Positions 58,715 through 64,000 of a DNA stretch of 64,000 bases are shown one piece after another. Each line of letters opens with the position of its first letter. Position 1 is the stretch's first letter. The translations under genes and the position numbers were made by a program. Under the pieces are notes generated by a model, which did no database searches, was not told the DNA's origin, and saw only the letters and a list, made by a program, of their open reading frames with translations. Origin of the DNA: Apostichopus japonicus (taxonomy: Eukaryota; Echinodermata; Holothuroidea; Aspidochirotida; Stichopodidae); NCBI RefSeq assembly GCF_037975245.1, contig NC_092579.1:6945001-7009000 (forward strand), read 5' to 3'.

Positions 58715-60566
58715 TTTGACGATGTATATTGCTGTGCAGTAATAGTGGATACTAGTACTCTAGCATTGTGTATGTAAGTAGGTTTGTCGTGTACAAAAAG
58801 TGACCATGTGCAATGCTCAAGAACCTCTAGCTACGAATATATAATTAACGAAGGCCGGTTGGGTCAATAGCAATTTTTCGTGACGATTACAACACAGCAA
58901 CATTATTCTTCACAGCTAGGTACTACAATCCTTCTACTCGCGGGGAATGTGATTTCGTAATCAAACTCAGGAAGAAGGGAACCACGAAAAGCATCAACAC
59001 AGATGGACTAATAGTAATATGACTAAGGAATATTACAGTCGGTACCAGTTGCTGGCGTAGCTTCGTCGCTGTTTATGCAATCCGGACAGGTCGAGGGGAA
59101 CTGCGTTCGAATTGTTCCGAATAAAATTGTAACTGTTAGACGAATAGGCTTTTAGGACTTTTTTTAAAGAAGGCCTGGCTTAACAACTTATTGCTGGTGA
59201 ACTAGCCTAGGCATATGTTATGAAGGGTAAGTTGTGACTTAGCCAAGGAGTTTGACCAGTTATAGGCCTATGTACTACTACTAATAGGCCCTATTCTGGT
59301 TAAGCCTACTCTGGCAAAGCTTGCACAGTTCGGCCTAGGGCCTAAAGTAAACGTATCTTGACTTGTTTAAGTAATGCTTCTGACCGGGCCTGAACATAAC
59401 CTAGGCCTAGGTGCACAGTGTTGGGAATGATAACTAATTTTTGCAAAAAGTTGATTGTTGCAATTATCTTGTCATCTATAGGCCTAGTTTTGGTTTGTAG
59501 ATTTAAGAATAAACCATGTCTAAAATGTTTACACACTAACCTGTTATATGTCTCTAGTTTAAAACCTTATACAAATTTATCCCCTCACAGGATATATAAC
59601 ATGTTCAATACTCTCTACCCAACCATGTACGTACATTTTTAGCAACATATATGATATATACAAAGTTCTGCCCCTTTAACATTGCTTCTTTATTCACCCC
59701 CTAGGAACCTATTAAACTTCCTATTAAACTTCCTACACTGGTCTTTAAAGGTCTAAATTGACAATGATTGCCTAAATTTCCATAGTTTTGCACCATGTGT
59801 ACTTCCATTTGTGCACTTTGACATCCAAGCCAAAAAAAAAAAAAAAAAACTTGTTTGGTTACATCAGAACAGATGGAGAACATGGCAGATGGTGTAAGTG
59901 GTTAACAGAAATAATGTGATCCTATTCCCCCTTGCTTAATTATGAACAAGACTCTTGGGGTTTGTATCTCTTGGCCAACCTTTTTTGGGAACTGAGCCCC
60001 TGGATAGTCAGCATGCCTTATAACAGAGTACAGAAAGGAAATAGGCAGGAACTATTACCCAATGTATAAAACTAATTAAGCCATCTAACGCATAGAATTT
60101 TTCCATTTTCGTAGTTTTAATTGCATAAATAATGTCATTCCCTCTTGATCATACTCTCCATAGATATTTTTGAGTCTGAAATTTAAGAAGACAGTTATTC
60201 TTACATACTCTACATTCTAAATGGAAACTTAAGGTTTGCTAGAATCCTTGGGAATGGTCTGCTTTGGACCTGCTACTTCTTTGAAGACAAGCAACATTTA
60301 CATGCAGAGGGATGCTGTCTACCCTGTACTAAACCAAAAGCTTGTTTTTGTCAAGAATTGCACTTATATACTTTAAGTAACTGTTGCCACAATAGGGTAA
60401 TTTTGTTCTATTCTTCCCACTTAATTTGTAGTGAGTTACTGACCGTGATAAATGGACAATGTTTATAATTAATTTCTGTAGCATTGAACTATCAGAGAAT
60501 ATCAAATACATTCCCTTTTTTTTAACTCTACAGAAGTTTTCAGGTAATCGTTGACTCATCACTACA
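58715..60566. promoter_or_regulatory. Divergent intergenic region between EIF3B and SLC25A19
   Basis: The two start codons face away from each other across 1.85 kb. The EIF3B 5' UTR and promoter should lie just above 58714. A strong acceptor, ttaactctacag|aag, at 60533-60534 precedes the SLC25A19 start, so a non-coding first exon probably lies in this region, its donor not identified. No TATA box or CpG-rich block stands out. A poly(A) run is at 59830-59849. Whether the two genes share one bidirectional promoter cannot be told from the sequence alone. Confidence 0.5.
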
Positions 60567-60695
60567 ATGGTAGGGTATGATAGCAATGTATCCCATAATT
60601 TCACAACAACAGACTACCAGCTAGCAGGTGCAAGTAGTGGATTCTTCACCAGGCTTTTGCTTCAGCCTCTAGATGTCCTCAAGATAAGATTCCAG
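60567..60695 (+). CDS. SLC25A19: SLC25A19 coding exon 1
   Basis: ATG at 60567 in context acaATGg. Encodes [20 protein letters not shown], then [23 protein letters not shown]; donor ttccag|gtaatg. Confidence 0.95.
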
Positions 60696-63562
60696 GTAAT
60701 GCAGCTCCCTAAGAACAGAGCAGCTGTTTGGTTTGTTCCCTTTCATCCAATCGTTATTACTCAAAGTAAGAGAGCAATTAATTGTAAATTCTGTGTGACT
60801 TGCTCCAAGATGTTTCGTCAAGTGAATTTTCACTGAAAATAAAAAAAATAGTGAGAAAAATAGTGTAATGAGACCGTAATTCATGATTCTATTCAGTTGT
60901 CAATGTTCGTCCCTCAGACATTTTCATATTTGTGTGAATATGCAAATACAAAACAAATATGAAATTTTGTGTGGTGGAAACTTGTAAACACAGTTTTCTC
61001 AAAACTATAAACATCCTCAGTCTGTAGATTCACCTTAGTGGGTAACAGAACTCTATTGTTTTCTGTGGAGATCAAAGGTGATATGCAGTCAAAAGTTGAA
61101 ACTATCACATTGAATGTTCTTGTATGAAACAAGCCTGCTGGCTTTTCAAAGTGCCACAATTTACTACATTATTTGCAGTGAACCATAACTAGCCAAGCTA
61201 ATGAAAAAGATTGTTATTGGATTTTAGTAAGTACTATATAATTCCGAATCTAGTATTAAGTCAACTCAAATAGCTGCCTTACAGCAGATTTTTTAGTTGA
61301 TATCAAGAATTCATTTTGGTGCTATTTGATACTTAAATCCATTATAATGAAGTTCATTAGTTTGACTAGTAAACCTTATGTTTCAATATAAATGAAACAA
61401 AAATTTTTAATTTTCTTATTCAGTGTCATTAAACTCTTGAATAGCTGCTGGCAGCAGATTAGTTTATCAAATCATTTTTTTACTTTGGTGTTCTTGTTAA
61501 ATTGTTCCTTTTCATTGCAGTTACAATCTGAACCAATCAGTAAGGCTTCTCCTTTTTCCAAGTACCATGGCATCCGACAGGCTGTTTCCTGTATTTACAG
61601 AGAGGAAGGATTGTTTGGCTTTTGGAAGGGACATAACCCTGCTCAGGCCTTGTCTGTAATATATGGTGTTGTACAGGTGAGAAATAGTAACACATATTAC
61701 AGGATCGGAAAAGAATGCTTCCTTTCTCTTAAGCCACCTGGAGACCGAGTCTATATGATCTAGGGACCATATAATCAGACAGTTTAGAAATTAGTTTCTG
61801 AAAGAGAGATATGTGTGTTCTGAACAACTATTAAATCACAATCAATGTACAGTTACTCAACACAGAAATCTGTCAAAGTGTTCTTGGTTGCCTTATGGTC
61901 AAACTTGCAGTGAACCAGTAATCATATTCTTTCATAGTTGCTTGTACTCGTTCTAGCCCTCATGGATTTGCACTCGTACTCAGGACATTTTGGAAACATA
62001 ATATAGGTACTATTTAAGATGAAGTACTCGTACATGCATACAGAACCATTTAACTCACACCCGTACTTATAGCAAATGGAGTTCTGCGTGTATTCATACT
62101 CATGTGGTTGTGCTCCTGCTGTAACATATGTCTTGGCCCAAAGCTCATCCATTATCTGATGCACACATGTCAGATAGTTTTCCTCCAGAAAAAGAAAAAA
62201 GAAGTGTACTCTAGTTGTTTTCACTAGTGTTTAGTTTATTGGACTTGCATGCAAGGGTAAATTCTCACTGTAGTTGTCATCATCAGCACACAATGCCTAA
62301 GTGTCGAGTGTGTCATTATCATCAATAGTACATGCCGATTTAGTTCATGTAATATGAATGTTTTAGTATGGTAAGGAAGAGGTTGCATACAACATACATA
62401 CCTTGGCCATGTACGAGTCCACTTTGCTTGCAAGGCAGCTGTGAATACTGTTTGTTTTATTTCAATTACCATGTGGAAGTTGGAGTGAAAATTTAACTTA
62501 TTAAAATCTGGTGATATAAGTCTGAAAGTCAAGTCAGAGTACAGTAAACAGTCAATAATCTATCTAAGTTGTCCTTTCTGTTTCATCAAAATTTTGCAAG
62601 AATGTATTACTTGTGGAAATAGCATTCGTGGGCTAGGTTTGTTACCTCAGCTCATATCAGGATTCCAAGCTGATCAGTCATAAGAATCATCTGGCTAAAT
62701 TTGACATCTGGAATACAGTGTAACAAAATGATGAGACATAGGTGTTAAAACACAGGGCCTCCAAAACCCATAAAATATGAATATGAAGAATAGAATGGAT
62801 GCAGCTGAAATATTAATATAAGAATAAAATAAAAAAAAAACTAAAACTAAACTAAAAATCTTGTGTAAGTTTGGATGCTAGTGTGCGGATGTTTCAAGTT
62901 GAGCTGTATTTTGTTTCAGTTTGGGATGCTAGTTAGAAAATGTCACAAGTTCGATTTTGGTTCAATTTGGCTGTTAGTCTACAACTGTTACAAATGCAGA
63001 TGTATCTTTTTTTCAGTTTAGATGCTAGTCTGCAAAAGTTACAAGTTGAGTTGTATCTTGCTTCAGTTTGGAAGCTAGCCTGTGGATGATACAAATTCAA
63101 CTGTAACATTTTTTTCCAGTTTGGCTGCTAGTTAACAAATGTCACACGTTCAATTCTATTCATGTTCAATTTGGCTGCTAGTCTGCAACTGTTACAAATT
63201 CAGATGTATCTTGCTTCATGTTTGTTGCTATGCTGATTGCAAATGTAACAAATTCAGCTCTGTCTTGCTTTCAGCATGACTCTGAGTCTACAACGTTACA
63301 AATGCAACTGTATCTTGTTTCCTGCTTGTCTCTGAATATGAAATTCTTACAAAACTTCAGCAGCTGTGTCTCGTTTCAGTTTGGCTGTTTTGAGCATCTA
63401 ACTGCATCACTGTACCCTCACGTGCCTTCAAGATTTACCTCGGGACCTCTGAAGCCTATTTATCATTTTGGATGTGGAGGCATCGCTGGATGTGCAGCAG
63501 CCCTGGTTGCTCATCCCTTTGATGTCCTCCGGACCAGATTTGTATCTCAGGGTGAACCAAAG
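60567..63562 (+). CDS. SLC25A19: Mitochondrial thiamine pyrophosphate carrier (3'-partial, first three coding exons)
   Basis: Coding exons 60567-60695, 61521-61676 and 63380-63562, all in phase 0, give the first 156 residues; the family is about 320. SLC25A19 exchanges cytosolic thiamine pyrophosphate into the mitochondrial matrix across the inner membrane. Features: the start MVGYD, identical to human; a first carrier signature PLDVLKIR (residues 34-41); KYHG-IRQA and [20 protein letters not shown]; and a second signature PFDVLRTR (141-148) followed by F-SQGEPK, which matches the human FAAQGEPK block. That block separates it from other SLC25 members. The third repeat and the C-terminus lie beyond the window. 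The intron before exon 3 ends in a tandem array that repeats the acceptor. Confidence 0.94.
61521..61676 (+). CDS. SLC25A19: SLC25A19 coding exon 2
   Basis: Acceptor attgcag|tta and donor gtacag|gtgaga. Encodes [40 protein letters not shown] and [12 protein letters not shown]. Confidence 0.95.
62870..63395 (+). repeat. 50-bp tandem array repeating a SLC25A19 3' splice site
   Basis: About ten degenerate units of roughly 50 bp, pattern 'ttgcttcagtttggctgcta' plus 'gtctgcaactgttacaaatt'. The last unit contains the real acceptor, tcgtttcag|tttggctgtt. Intact AG|TTT copies precede 62920, 63017, 63067 and 63120, and a further AG is at 63274. Confidence 0.88.
63380..63562 (+). CDS. SLC25A19: SLC25A19 coding exon 3
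   Basis: Acceptor cgtttcag|ttt and donor ccaaag|gttagt. Encodes [20 protein letters not shown], then [20 protein letters not shown] and [21 protein letters not shown]. Confidence 0.94.
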
Positions 63563-64000
63563 GTTAGTTTATTTATTTATTTTGTTTATTTATTTTATTT
63601 ATTTGTTTTTCACAACATATATACAACAAAAGTAGCCAATACAGAGAGTTATGGAATGTGAAAGGAAGTGCATCAAGAAACCCTTGTGGGCTTATCTAGT
63701 GTTTCACTCCCTGTACATAGAGTACACAAATAACTTACAAAACAAGAATTAAGAAAAGAACTAAGAAAAAGGGAAGAAAAGAAGAAAGGAAGAAAAAGAA
63801 AGGAAGGAAAGAGGAACCTCAATCGCAGTATAAGTTGAAGTAAAATCTCTTTAATTTGTATTTAAATGAATTTCGTGACTGCTTAAATCAAAGACTTTGC
63901 ATTTGTTTGGTAATTTTTGCACTGAGGAATATCAGGATCCCTTGGCAATACAGATCATGAACTGACTAGTAAGGTTTCATTTAACGTGATGTAGAGAACA
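63563..64000 (+). other. SLC25A19 intron, continuing past the window
   Basis: No exon seen. Contains a TTTA/TTTATT-rich tract (63570-63612) and a purine-rich run of AAG/AGGAAG repeats (63745-63815). Confidence 0.7.

Noticed and set aside
63218-63379. Upstream in-frame extension of SLC25A19 exon 3
   Set aside because: This is the acceptor-copy array; homology to the carrier begins exactly at the AG at 63379.

Overview
The window is animal nuclear DNA: AT-rich, intron-rich, GT-AG introns throughout, and no bacterial gene organisation. Four conserved single-copy-type genes are spread over 64 kb with long repeat-rich introns. The protein families and the mix of short hAT-like and TTAA-flanked DNA transposons fit a marine invertebrate deuterostome, possibly an echinoderm. 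That assignment is an inference; no species-diagnostic sequence was identified.

Layout. 1-8515: no coding sequence seen, one hAT-like element with a second nested in it, and small palindromes; probably intron or 5' flank of the first gene. 8516-20966 (+): six 3' coding exons of a TMEM184B-type seven-pass membrane protein; the N-terminal exon was not found. 20967-27216: 3' UTR and intergenic DNA with a TTAA-flanked MITE and a tRNA-like fragment. 27217-39027 (+): complete 14-exon retinoid-inducible serine carboxypeptidase (SCPEP1) gene, 438 aa. 39028-43409: intergenic and 3' UTR DNA containing a 501-codon minus-strand ORF with two different in-frame 21-bp repeats. 43410-58714 (-): complete 16-exon eIF3 subunit b gene (EIF3B), 703 aa. 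58715-60566: divergent intergenic region. 60567 to the end (+): first three coding exons of the mitochondrial thiamine pyrophosphate carrier SLC25A19; the rest lies beyond the window.

The genes do not form an operon or a pathway: membrane protein, lysosomal/secretory hydrolase, translation initiation and mitochondrial transport. EIF3B and SLC25A19 are head to head.

Most unusual observation: in all four genes a tandem duplication or array sits directly on an exon edge and carries copies of the genuine splice site into the intron. TMEM184B has about 21 units of 40 bp with repeated CAG|GTAAG donors. EIF3B has about 13 units of 109 bp, four with the exon end plus donor. SLC25A19 has about ten units of 50 bp with repeated acceptors. 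SCPEP1 has one 84-bp acceptor duplication. Most decoy sites lead quickly to a stop codon. Second theme: three short hAT-like elements with different tips share one subterminal block, and four carry a G-run/C-run palindrome near the left tip.
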